Part shown: in pieces, positions 39,445 to 49,761 of the stretch | How positions within the stretch are numbered: position 1 is the first letter of the stretch | Layout: every line of letters starts with the position of its first letter | Assembly (NCBI GenBank): GCA_016785225.1 | Contig: JAFBJZ010000371.1 | Span: 2,674,001 to 2,738,000, forward strand | DNA: 64,000 bases | Direction of reading: 5' to 3' | DNA from: Psettodes erumei | Taxonomy: Eukaryota > Chordata > Actinopteri > Pleuronectiformes > Psettodidae | Program-made: the position numbers and the translations under genes | The notes under the pieces: generated by a model | What the model was told of the DNA's origin: nothing | The model's database searches: none | Seen by the model: the letters and a program-made list of their open reading frames with translations, nothing else

Positions 39445-41000
39445 TACGCACGCTCTTCACAGTCTGCCGGCTGACGGCTCTGTGAAAGCGTGTTTCACAG
39501 AGACGGACAGGTGAGACGTCATTGTTGCGATGAGTCGCGTTTGTCGTCGGGTGAGCAGGTCGAGGCGGTCCGAGCCGCGAGGGGGACGGGTTGGACGTCA
39601 TTTTCGCTGGGAGATATTAAAAGGGGCTGCCCGAGACGCTCCAGAGACGACTACGTTCCACACTCTTTTTTTTTTAAATGCAAATTTTTCAGTTTCCGTA
39701 ATCGTCAATTACGTTTACACTCAGGCACGATATATATGACACTCCGAAATCAAGGAGGTTTTTTTTAAATTCGGCAACGCACAATAATAAAATTTGACCT
39801 TTTATATTGCGTCGCCTGTTGCCTCCTTTGCCGATATTTACAATGTGAAGAAACATGAAATAATACAAAAATAGAGAGGGGGAACCCTGTATAATAAAAA
39901 CTTAAAACCAAATGAATGATTTATCAAATTTTGATTGGGGTTGCACAAGTGGCAACCCACTGTGACGTCACCAATTGGTTCGCGAACTGCCGTTTTGAGG
40001 CCCCCCGCCATCTTTCTTTAAATCATATAATACCATATTTGGATGACAGGGTGGAAATGGTGCGGAACCGAGCTTACTGTGCTTTGACTGAACACTTCGA
40101 AATCTGTAGTTAATACAAGTTGCCAGTTCCGGCGGTGCCGGGAACCGGTAGAATAGCAAAAACTCTAAACTGTCAGTAAAGCTAGCACTAGCTAACTAGC
40201 TTGGCTAGCAAAACTCATTTGTAATTCACGTTGACTGTAATATAGTTAAAAAAATAAAATGTACTTCCCGTAAAAACTGAGCCTCCACTATACCATACCT
40301 ATAAGCGAACGCCTACCTGGATATTTTCGGACAAACAAATATTATAACTAACTTTCCTGAATAGAAAATACACAGTGAACGCTCGCAGGAGGCCTCTGTC
40401 CTTACATGAGTGGCAGGTGTCAATCACGCAGTAGCCGCACCCGAAACGTACCCTTAGTTACCGTCTTTTTCCCCCTCTAAATCAGAACATAGTTTACTAA
40501 ATGAACAACATGTTGCATTGAGGAAGACGTGAAACGAGCGACCGAGACGATAAACTCATATTTAGCTGCTTAATGAAGTAATAAATCCAGTAATACGTTT
40601 TTTGATCTATGGCTGGCAACCACGAGTTACAATTCCTCGTTTGACCACAGGGTGGCGCAGTTTTCTCCTGACCTCGTTCCTTCAGCAAAATCAGGTCTCA
40701 GCAGTTAATAGAAAAAAAACGAAAAAGCAAACGTTATAATAAACATTATTAATTCATACATGCATCCTACACGGACAATACATTTAATAATTATTAGTTA
40801 TTAGTTAAATAAACAGATATAATGGCAGCAAATACAGCCTAGTTTTAGTCATTATTTTTTATATTTAGGAAAATCAACAAATTCCATAAAGCACACAGAC
40901 TTATCTGCAATTCATCAATTCATAATGATTTTAAAAGGGAAATCCATCACCAGCCACCATCAACAATTACAGTGAAGCAATGTGGTGCATCCCTCAACAC
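39445..41000. other. Intergenic region between rassf3 and bcl2l14
   Basis: About 1.5 kb. The part next to 39445 is GC-rich and should contain the promoter of the long rassf3 isoform. The remainder is AT-rich with an old repeat (39945-40110) and no supported gene. Confidence 0.55.
39945..40110 (+). repeat. Degenerate fish interspersed repeat ('gtgacgtcaccaattggtt' family)
   Basis: Contains 'actgtgacgtcaccaattgg', 'cgaactgccgttttgaggcc', 'gccatctt' and 'accatatttggatgacaggg'. This series of phrases recurs in many teleost genomes as an interspersed repeat with wording such as 'gaagtgaccatatttgg'. It lies upstream of the long rassf3 first exon. Family name and exact limits are unknown to me. Confidence 0.5.
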
Positions 41001-41052
41001 ATCAATGTTATCCCCTTTATTTTTATGAAAAAGTGCAAGTGCTCAACAATAC

Positions 41053-41558
41053 TTTATTTTATTATTAAGAAATAGGTATTTTCTAGTCTACTACAACACT
41101 ACAAAAACAACAAATTGATTTTCCAGCTACATATCCCTGAAAAACAGAAAAGCTATGGTTTTTAAATGGTTGCACAATCACATTAAAGCAGTGCAGTGCA
41201 GTTTCCCTTGTGGCTCAGGGTTAGACTTTAAGAAATTGAAGATAAAATTATTAATGGAAAGAAATACATATTTTAACAGCTTTTCCGCTGCAGACGTGTT
41301 ATGGCTTGCATGTAAACAGATTTGGCAGAACACAAGTATAAAGTGCCCCCATGTAGTTCCTTGTATTAGATGTAAAAGCATTTCAAAGTGTCCATAATGT
41401 CTCAGCAGGTTGTGATTGGTCACTAATGCTCCTCCCTTCAAGTAACCTGAAAGGAACTGGTTTGTGGTCACAGCTTCTGAAGGTCCAGTGGGGTGGTTTT
41501 CAGTGAGGGGGGGGGGCTGCAGGACAGGCTGTTGAACCAGGGTACCGCTTCTCTCCAT
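41053..41558 (-). other. bcl2l14: Putative bcl2l14 3' UTR with poly(A) signals
   Basis: About 500 nt after the stop, two overlapping AATAAA signals lie on the minus strand (41053-41063), with a third near 41017-41022. The stretch has no other supported gene. Confidence 0.45.
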
Positions 41559-41609
41559 TCACTGGGTATCATCATCATCATCATCATCATTATGCTCAAT
41601 GGTAGCGTT
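41559..41609 (-). CDS. bcl2l14: bcl2l14 coding exon 7 (C-terminus)
   Basis: Acceptor catctgtgcag|AAC, stop TGA at 41559-41561. Encodes NATIEHN, then seven Asp from a GAT trinucleotide run, then TQ. The end is unlike human (EKILGISHEEVD), but the phase and position fit. Confidence 0.75.
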   Translation of the reverse strand, partial: NATIEHNDDDDDDDTQ

Positions 41610-43652
41610 CTGCACAGATGAACAAGAGGAAAATATTCAAGTCACTTTAAAGGTTTACAGGTCAAACGTGTTTTTAAGGCATCAAGAAGGTGAGGGTGTT
41701 TCACGTACGGGTCCGCCCTGCTGCTGCACCCACGATGGGTAGTATTCATTCAGGTATCTGGCCCCGTAGCCCAGCAGTCGGCTCATGGGCAGCGTGTCCA
41801 TAGCTGACAGACGACACGTGGCCTGTCAGCGAAAAACGTATTTCAATGTCAGCAAGTCGATAACGCAAATGTTGATTCTCCCCGTTGTATGTTAAGAGAA
41901 ACATAAAAGAAGCATGCAGCAACCCCCCCCGTGAGCATTCGTCACGTAACATCACCGTGAACTTGCTCCTTACCTCACAGGCCACAGCGATCTCGGTTTT
42001 GGGTGAGGAGCGTGGCCCCAGAGCATCGGAGTCGAAGGGCCCCAGGCCTAGCCTCGTGAGGAGCGTTGTGATTATCTTCTTGAAAAAACTGTAGTCACAG
42101 AAAAGCTCTTTGGCTATTGCCAGGTTTTTCAGCTCCTGGTGGAGACGAGAAAAGTTTAAAAACCTTTTTTAATTTGCAGGTAACCACAGAAAAACATTAT
42201 TAACACTGGCCCCATTTCACACCTGAAGATATATGTTTTTCAAAGGAAGAACAAATTTTACAAAAACTATATTTTAGAGCAGACATGTGGCCCCAAAACT
42301 GACTTCACTAATGCAGCTCTTGTCAGATAATTATCAGTTGTACGAAGCTGTAAAAAGGATATCTGACTGTAAACTCTAGACCTGCCAGTAATGGGCGTGT
42401 TGGACAGGAAAAGTCTCTTGTGTGTGTGTAAGAAACAGCGTGACATTATGTGAACTGATAACAAAGTACGACGACTTCCAAAAATGAGAATGATCAAAGA
42501 AGCGTGAAGGACGTTTATGTGTCTCTTACCCTCTCGTTCAGTCTGTCTCCACTCTCCCTCAGCAGCAGGCCAATCATCCTCTCCACGTCATCTACACAAC
42601 AGAGCAAGGGATTATCAATCACGCTGCGATGCAGTGGCACTGTCATAGTTTCTTCCCTTCTCTTTTCATCTCTTCTTCTCCTGGGTCATCGAAATACGAC
42701 GACCGTCACTGCGACATGCGAAACTCACCGTCTGGTGAGTCAGCCTCTAACTCTGGAGGAGTGAACTGGATGTCATCAGCAATCCTCATGAGCCAGCTTG
42801 CAACATCTCCATAATAATCCTTTTCTTCCTTCGCTGAACGAAATGATGAAAACACAGATAAAAAGTTTAGAGGCAAAAAAAAAAGGGTGTTACGAGGAAG
42901 GAATACCGCAGCGATCCAGACTTGTCTTAGACAGGTTTGCCAAAACAATGTCTTATGATCCTGAAAGAAAATTCCACATGATGATGATCTTTCAATCTGA
43001 CATCATGAGACCTGTGTCACAACAAATTCTAAAAGCACAAGTTGACTTCGAGAGTTTTTACGACTTACTGTGAAGTGACGAAAAATGAGTCGCATCTTTC
43101 ACATATGGATCATGTTTGTTTTTATGGATAAAATGAGCTTGGAAAAGTGATTTCTGAAATTTATTCCCACCATTTCATACTTTAAACCAGTACATCGAGT
43201 GTTATAAACACAAGAAGGGGCTTTACTGCATGCAATATTGTCTTGATACTAACCAGGTATAAAATTACCACATCTGTCGCTGACGTCGCCTTGCGTTTCT
43301 GGTGGATCTTCACCTTTTGCCTGAGGTTTGATACAGAACAATCGGCTCCATCCCTCTTCTTCTTCTTCTTCTTCTTCTTCTTCTCATTCTTCTCTGACGT
43401 TTCTGTTTCTGTCTTGGCCGGCGTCTTCTTTATGTCCGTGTTACCGTTCAGCGCAGCCGGCCTGTCCCGTGCCGGTGACTCAGCCCCCCTTTCCAACCAT
43501 CTCCTCTGTGCATAGGCCATGAGGAGTCTGAACTCCTCCAGGTTCTCTACGTTGTCTGTGTCTGAGGTAGATGTACGATCGCCATCCATTTGATCTTTGG
43601 CGTCCTTGTGGCTGACGAAGGGGTCGTGGATTTCTATTTGCCCGTTTGCCAT
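41559..43652 (-). CDS. bcl2l14: Apoptosis facilitator Bcl-2-like protein 14 (Bcl-G), complete spliced CDS
   Basis: A Bcl-2-family member without an obvious membrane anchor; the human protein is described as pro-apoptotic, with a debated role. Seven coding exons join 43269-43652, 43069-43153, 42729-42833, 42530-42591, 41974-42135, 41709-41822 and 41559-41609. Together they give 963 nt, or 320 residues plus stop, close to my recollection of 327 for the human protein. All junctions are GT-AG and every phase matches. Key regions: LLMAYAQRRW near residue 43 (as in human ILAYYTR), a Lys9 tract at 91-99, a BH3-like LLRESGDRLNE in exon 4 (human LLKYSGDQLE), SAMDTLPMSRLLGYGARYLN and a BH2-like WVQQQGG (human WIQQHGG) near 297-303, and an acidic Asp7 tail. 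No transmembrane segment follows BH2. Confidence 0.88.
41709..41822 (-). CDS. bcl2l14: bcl2l14 coding exon 6 (BH2-like region)
   Basis: 38 codons, acceptor gctgacag|GCC, donor GGACCC|gtacgt, phase 0 to 0. Encodes LSAMDTLPMSRLLGYGARYL and ends YPSWVQQQGGP. The Trp after Gly-Gly seen in the human protein (GGW) is Pro here. Confidence 0.9.
41974..42135 (-). CDS. bcl2l14: bcl2l14 coding exon 5
   Basis: 54 codons, acceptor ccaccag|GAG, donor TGTGAG|gtaagg, phase 0 to 0. Encodes ELKNLAIAKELF, FFKKIITTLL and TEIAVACE, parallel to human VFKTITDQVL and ALVIDVTAKL. Confidence 0.87.
42530..42591 (-). CDS. bcl2l14: bcl2l14 coding exon 4 (BH3-like motif)
   Basis: Acceptor gttgtgtag|AT and donor AGG|gtaaga, phase 1 to 0. 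Encodes DVERMIGLLLRESGDRLNER with the BH3 core L-x-x-x-G-D. Confidence 0.88.
42729..42833 (-). CDS. bcl2l14: bcl2l14 coding exon 3
   Basis: Acceptor cgttcag|CG and donor GACG|gtgagt, phase 1 at both ends. Encodes KEEKDYYGDVASWLMRIADD and a Pro/Glu-rich end, matching the helix before BH3 in BCL2L14 (human VISIANRVAEIV). Confidence 0.85.
43069..43153 (-). CDS. bcl2l14: bcl2l14 coding exon 2
   Basis: An 85-nt exon found because exon 1 ends in phase 0 while exon 3 needs phase 1. Acceptor aataaatttcag|AAA and donor CACA|gtaagt flank an open frame reading KSLFQAHF..HDPYVKDATHFSSLH with exactly the missing phase. I recognise no homology for these residues, so the support is the splice sites, phase and the total length. 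Confidence 0.72.
43269..43652 (-). CDS. bcl2l14: bcl2l14 coding exon 1
   Basis: Encodes residues 1-128. The start at 43650-43652 has a good context (ACCAAAATGG). An upstream in-frame ATG at 43674-43676 is less likely because an acceptor-like aag lies between the two. The exon contains an AAG trinucleotide run coding Lys9. The donor is GTG|gtaatt, phase 0. Confidence 0.85.
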
Positions 43653-43852
43653 TTTGGTTATCCTTTGATAAAACAAAAAATTTTAAAAATCAGCATTGAA
43701 ATAAAAAGTGGAAACTCAAAGCCAATAATCTATGTACATTTTTTGCTTGATAAATACTAATAAACAATTTAAAAAATACCCATCACATCTTCCCACAGCT
43801 CCAGAGGATGACACCAAATCACCTGATTGTTCAAGGCTTGATCAAAATTGCC

Positions 43853-43853
43853 A

Positions 43854-43894
<41 letters not shown>
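43853..43894 (+). repeat. (AAT)n trinucleotide repeat
   Basis: About 14 units, between the bcl2l14 5' UTR exon and coding exon 1. A smaller AAT repeat is at 61181-61204. Confidence 0.95.
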
Positions 43895-44446
43895 GGTCAA
43901 TAATTGTAAACATGATATAAATTTAAAAAGCAGCAAATCCTCACATTTGAGGAACAAGAGAGGGTTGCACTTCTTGCTTTATAAATGACTTAGATCGTCC
44001 AAAATAAGTTTTAACAAATTAAAAAGATTAATTTTGTTAGTTTTATGTTAAATTTAAGTGGATTTTTGTTATTATTTCTGGCCATTCCTTTTGTCGCCCT
44101 CTGGTGTTGACTCGCGTGTGGGGAAAAAAAAAAGTTTTGGAAAGTTTCTGAAAGTCATGTCGAGGCATGGCACCTTGGGTTTTATGCTCTCAACACACAC
44201 GAAATGCAGCAGGACGTCTGAGATCGTTTCATCGTTTAACAGCGGCGGTCGCTGCCCAGGTTTGCGTTAGAAATCTATTACAGCTTAGGAACACGATTCG
44301 AAACTGCGGGTTTTGTTTTAAAATAGGTCAGTTAAACATTCGTTCGCTGTACTAGTGCTAAAATTGCTTTAACACTTTTAAGAAATATTTTGAGTCTTAT
44401 CATTTAAAGTGAAAATTATTTAAAAGAAATAAACGACATTACTTAC

Positions 44447-44560
44447 AGTCCTGACTGTCGAAAGAGGTCGAAATTACAGTAAAGTATCAGGACGGGGCGA
44501 CCACTTCCACGATCGCTGTTAACTACTTCCCTTTCAGCTGATCGCTGGTTTAAACCAAGC
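44447..44560 (-). other. bcl2l14: Putative bcl2l14 5' UTR exon
   Basis: A strong donor GACT|gtaagt ends at 44447. A pairing acceptor (atcaaag|GATAACC) lies just before the start codon at about 43662, leaving a 10-nt leader before ATG. The upstream limit is a guess; I see no TATA box. Confidence 0.45.
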
Positions 44561-44568
44561 GTGCGCCA

Positions 44569-44576
44569 TGACGTCA
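44569..44576. promoter_or_regulatory. CRE-like palindrome near the bcl2l14 transcription start
   Basis: The full palindrome TGACGTCA (consensus cyclic-AMP response element, CREB/ATF family) sits about 120 nt upstream of the putative noncoding exon donor. The position suits a promoter element; binding is not shown. Confidence 0.4.
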
Positions 44577-44764
44577 CGGTGCTTTCAATTTGGATTCACG
44601 CCCATTTATAACTGAAAGTGGAACTGGCATAATGTTGAACAACAGTGACAAAGCAACTAAAAGATGATTTTGTAACCATTATTTATTTTAATATGACAAA
44701 CGGTTACCAAACAAATGTTGCAGCTGTGCAGACCGGCATGCCTCTCAGTTTTACTGTATATGCA

Positions 44765-44766
<2 letters not shown>

Positions 44767-44837
<71 letters not shown>
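44767..44837 (+). repeat. (TG)35 microsatellite
   Basis: One of the longest perfect runs in the window, intergenic. Confidence 0.97.
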
Positions 44838-44840
<3 letters not shown>

Positions 44841-47284
44841 TCCCTCCCATTTCCTGTAAAGCGAGGACATGGAAACTTCTGTCTCAGCAGAAGATTCTAG
44901 AATGTCCGGTAGATACAACCTATCCAGTGTCTAATTGGCTGGTTGTTTGTTTGGTGGTTTTTTGTTGTTTGTTTTGTGGCCACTGGCTGTGGTGGCCAGG
45001 AGATACACTGAGATCATGAGAAAGTTGCTCATTGACATGTCATGTTTTGACATTTCACACTCCAGTGTCAAATATAGAAACAAAAAAATAGAGCAATAAA
45101 CCAGACCTGACACTTGCCAATAAGGAAACAGAGTAAAGTTTGGAGCCTCACATTTTTGTTTTTGCTTTCACCTATGCCACAAAATCACCAAAACAACAAG
45201 ACAACAGGACAACAGGAAATAAAAAATATATATATTTTGGCACCGGTCATTTATTCTTCTAACTTTTCTTTTTGTTTTTTCTTGTTAATTTCTGTCTTCA
45301 TGCCTGTAAATGTTATTCAATTCAGTCTTCATTTTTTCAATTTTAAAAAAAAAATCATATCCATTTTTACATGCGGAAACTGGCTTCCATATAACCCTGT
45401 AAACCTGCATCATTGTGAACAAAAAGTCCTTAAAATGCTCAGAAAAGGAAAAGACCTGGAAGGGAGTGACTGAAAACTCATGAGGAGCTGCCACGGGCCT
45501 TTCCTTTGAGGAAACCCCCAGCTCTGCCTCAGGGCTGGGTGTTGGATTTTACTGCTGCTTGCGAAATATCTCAGTCATGTGTTTTTAACCTCTCCTGCTC
45601 CATTCATATATAGACTTTAGCCCACTGTTTGTTGGACAAATGGAAACAACAATGATTAATAGAAGTGAGCTGTAAAGTCTGTGGACACCGGAGACAAGGA
45701 ATATTACTCATATTTTAAGAAACCCATCGATATCTAAGTACTTGGCTTGTAATAAAATTTAAGGCATCACAGCCAAACTGATCCAGAGCCTTTTTAAAAA
45801 CAAAGATAGTGCAGATTTTTACCCCATAACACAGTGTGACTGAGATTTAAATTTTTCTGTTTGCTGAACATAGTACATGAAATTGACTACGGTGATTTAC
45901 AGGCCTCAAATCTATATTTATGTAGAACATGTTCATATCCAGGTCACTTTTTGTGCAAACATCCCATGGTAAAATACTTTACTACTTTGATTGACCAGAA
46001 AGTCCAAACTGATTAAAAATCTCTGCATTGTATTTCCCTAAATTTTAATTAATAGTCAAAACTATGACAGAAATAGTCAAAACCATGTGACCGTAACTAT
46101 GTGTGATATGTATATGGCACTGACCTGTAGTAAAATGTTAATTCAGTTTGATCATTATACTTGTGCAAAATTGTCATTTAAATATAATTTTCATATTTTG
46201 AGCAAGTCCATGAAGGCACTGAAAAGTATTGAATGTTTCTATATGGACTTCCCCTGCATTTAAAATTGTCCCGCTTGACGTATGTAACCCCAGCCACTAT
46301 TGTATTGTATTTCAACATTCAGGGTTTCCCACATTTGACATGTCCTTTTTACATGGAGAAGCAGATTCATGTTGAACTGATTCAACACAGAATCTGTTAC
46401 AACAGAATTAAATCCTTTATTATAAATGTATTTTTGTTAATGACTGACTCCATTTGACCCCAACGCTCATTCTTCCTATAGATAATTAAAAACAAAAAGA
46501 CAGATATTATGCATGAGTGGAGATTTTCAGGTGAACTGTGCCTTTGTCATATATGATAGTTTAATGTTTCCTTTCATGAATATTTTTTTATTAGCCATGG
46601 AAGCGTCCACCAGTTTGGTTCAAAGTGAAACATCTGAACGGCCACCGAACGGACTGCCGTGAATTTTTCACAGACATTTGCCTTCCCCAGGGATTGAATC
46701 CTGCCCAGGTTGGAGACCCCCAAACTTTCCCCTCCAGCGTCACTACGAGGCGGAATTTTGTGGGTTTTGAGGAGAAATATCTTAACAGTTCTTGGTATAC
46801 TTTGTACATTTAATGTCTTATTGTGTTTGTACAGTTAACTACGTATACTGCATACGCTTGCATGTGAAATTTTTTTCATGTCGGTTGTTTTTGTTTGTGG
46901 TTTGTGGTGATGACGGTGGTTTCCTTCAACGTTAATTCAAATTACGAAATTATGTCAAGAGGCAACAAACCCGACAGGGTCACATCTTCTTTTAACAAGT
47001 TATGACAGTAAAACAACAAACTTCAAGTAATCCCATCAAAAAAATAAATAAATAAAAGCAATACAAAAGAAAAAAAACACCCACCACATGTCCAAACCTC
47101 AGAAGAAACTCAGGTATAAATCATTAAAAACTATAATAATTTAATAGTTTCAACAACAATAATGCCATTTACCAGAAAATAAACCAAAGGATGTAAGAAA
47201 ATGCCATGCATGTCCAACGCTGATGAGAGACACAGTTTAATACAAAGTCATGTTTCTACTGAATAGAAAGAGCAATAAGAAGTC

Positions 47285-47286
<2 letters not shown>

Positions 47287-47324
<38 letters not shown>
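47287..47324 (+). repeat. (TG)19 microsatellite
   Basis: Perfect run beyond the putative dgki 3' UTR. Confidence 0.95.
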
Positions 47325-47325
<1 letters not shown>

Positions 47326-47530
47326 ACGCCATTCCAAACAAGCTGATAGCTTTTCTCCTGTCTGTTGAATTGTCTCTGGACACTCGGAGGAAGGTCGCAG
47401 AGGTCAGATGTTGATGGCGGTAGCCATCGTAGAAGTCCTGCACAGTGAATACACAGCTGTGACCTTATAATAATATTGAGACAGAGCCAGACAGAGATGG
47501 TTTGCTGAAGAGTAACAAGAAGATCATAGC

Positions 47531-49606
47531 TTTATTTGGGGGGGGGGGTGTCTTCACTCAAAGTCCTCTTTCAACCCCAGCCCCATCTATTGGATTTTGG
47601 ATTAAGAATTTTTCCTTTTGTATAAAAGGATGGTGCACGGTTAAGGAAACCGTGGTTTGTGACAGCTCTATCTTAAATAAAACATGTAATGATAAAGAAA
47701 AGAAACACCATTGAGACATAACACAAAAAGCCCACCTCTGACTGAAAGTGTGAATCTCTGCATCATCTGAAAGTTCCAACCAGATTCATGACACGTTGCT
47801 GCAGTTTATAAGCCAGACTTCTACAACGGCTATGCTTTGACATGTTCAACGTCCCCCAAACACTCGGGAAGGCAGTTCCTACTGTACATATCAGTTTTAG
47901 TTTACAATATCTAAAGAGGGTCGTTTAAAAGTTCAATGCATTGACATACATGCACACAAAAGAAAATAAATAAATAATAATAAAAAAAAATAAGACAATC
48001 ATATACCCAACCAGCACTGAAGTAAAATTGCACATTCATTAGTCCTCGGTGCTAAAACGGTCGACTATGTCAAAACATTAATGTAATGTAAATGAATAAT
48101 AGAGAAATGCAAAAAAAGACGTCAACTAATAATATTGCATTGAATATGGCTCAGAGGTTTTTTTTTTCTTCTTCTTGGATAATGCTGGCACACACACACA
48201 CACACACACTCACACACTATTGTAACACAGCACAGTCTATGGTTATGTACACACTGCACAGAGAGCAGAGTGAAGTCTGTCGCAGATGTACTTGATGTCT
48301 CTTTTTAGATTTGATATGGAACGGGACATTATCACACGCATGCACGTGCGCGCGCCGCATGTGAAAATCCTCGTCAGGTCGGGTCAGGAGTACCAGATGC
48401 ACACAATCCCGCTGTGAAAGGTAAATGATGATGCTCTAAAAATCCCCTTTTTTCCCCCCCCAAACGCAGTCTGGTCCATCCTCCAAAATCAAGTGGCTGC
48501 GCTGGCTTTCTAAAAACACCTACGGCAGGATTTATGGTTGATTAATGTGCCGGTTTTAAGCCTTAGTGGGCTGATAATGGTCCTCTGGTCCAAGTCTGGT
48601 CCAGTCAAACAAAAAACTTGCTTGGTTACAGCATTATGACTGCATTTAAAGTCCCATGACACTGTCAACTGGGGCGGCAACCAAAAGATTATTTTCACGA
48701 CCAACTGGTGAATTGACTCTTCGCTAAATGAATCGATTAATTGTTTGTTGAAAGCGTTTAAAGCCGCCGTTAGGGTTAGTAAATGTGGTTGTGATTTACT
48801 GCCTTGTGTCTGAATCCATATTGGAAAAGAGACGCACAGCAGTAAAAAGTAAACACCAAAACACCAAGATACAGTAACACAGAAATCTGTCTATGTATGT
48901 AAAGGTATGGTGAAGTCTCATTGTCTATAATCTGGCGTGAGAGAGAGAGAGAGAGAGAAAAAAAAAATCAAAGAATGTAACAGAGGCCGGGACTCGGTTA
49001 TGACGCCACATCAGTGCAATGTCTTTGGCACACAGGTTTGATGGGGGTGAACACATAAACCTTTACTATTTCTATCAGTTCTGAATGTTTTTTTCAACAG
49101 AAGTCCTGTTTTTAAATTTTTATATGTCAACACACTGTCCACAACTGCAGAAATCTTACTGAATAACCCCCCCCTCCTCCCCGTTTCTTAAAATATGATC
49201 TGTGACCAAAATAAATCCCTCACAAGACGAGAAACATCTTTTCATGAGTCCAGCTCTTCTGAACGGCAAGTGAACGCACCATACGCGGCAGGCAAGCTGC
49301 CCAGAGTGCCCTTTCATCCTGAGCCGTCACCGGTCCCTACAATCAATCACTCGGTCAATCGGATCGCTCCATCAGCACAACCAATAAATAGAATATGAAT
49401 AAATAAATACAAATAAATAGTGGACCGTTGAAATCCGCACGGCGGTGCCGCTTTGAGCTGACGCAGTTCGTCTGCTTCGTCTGCTTCATCTCTCGGCCTC
49501 CAGCCAAAACCAGACTCTGTTCGTCTTTTCTGAAAACACTTTTCCTCTCGCTGGTTTCTTTGCCGCCGGGAGCGCGTGCAGAGCCCAGAGAGACAGAGCG
49601 TGAGCC
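47531..49606 (-). other. dgki: Putative dgki 3' UTR
   Basis: Noncoding, AT-rich DNA after the dgki stop. The first clear minus-strand AATAAA that I found is at 47531-47536. A UTR of about 2 kb is plausible for this gene but not proven. Confidence 0.35.
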
Positions 49607-49717
49607 TCAGACCGCCGTCTCCAAGTCTTCGTGGGGGGCAGAGGACGTGTGCTGTTGGGTGCTCAGGTAGGTGGCGAGCTCCGAGTCTCCCTCTGCTTGG
49701 TCCGCTGGTGTCTTCCC
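49607..49717 (-). CDS. dgki: dgki last coding exon (PDZ-binding tail)
   Basis: Acceptor tccacccag|GGG, phase 0, stop TGA at 49607-49609. Encodes GKTPADQAEGDSELATYL and ends HEDLETAV. ETAV is the class I PDZ ligand known from type IV DGKs. A UG repeat lies 8 nt upstream of the exon in the transcript. Confidence 0.94.
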   Translation of the reverse strand, partial: GKTPADQAEGDSELATYLSTQQHTSSAPHEDLETAV

Positions 49718-49723
49718 CTGGGT

Positions 49724-49761
<38 letters not shown>

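Larger units (their letters stand above)
44577..47530. other. Intergenic region between bcl2l14 and dgki
   Basis: About 3 kb of AT-rich DNA with a long (TG)n repeat (44767-44837). Open frames are short and unrecognised on both strands. Confidence 0.55.
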
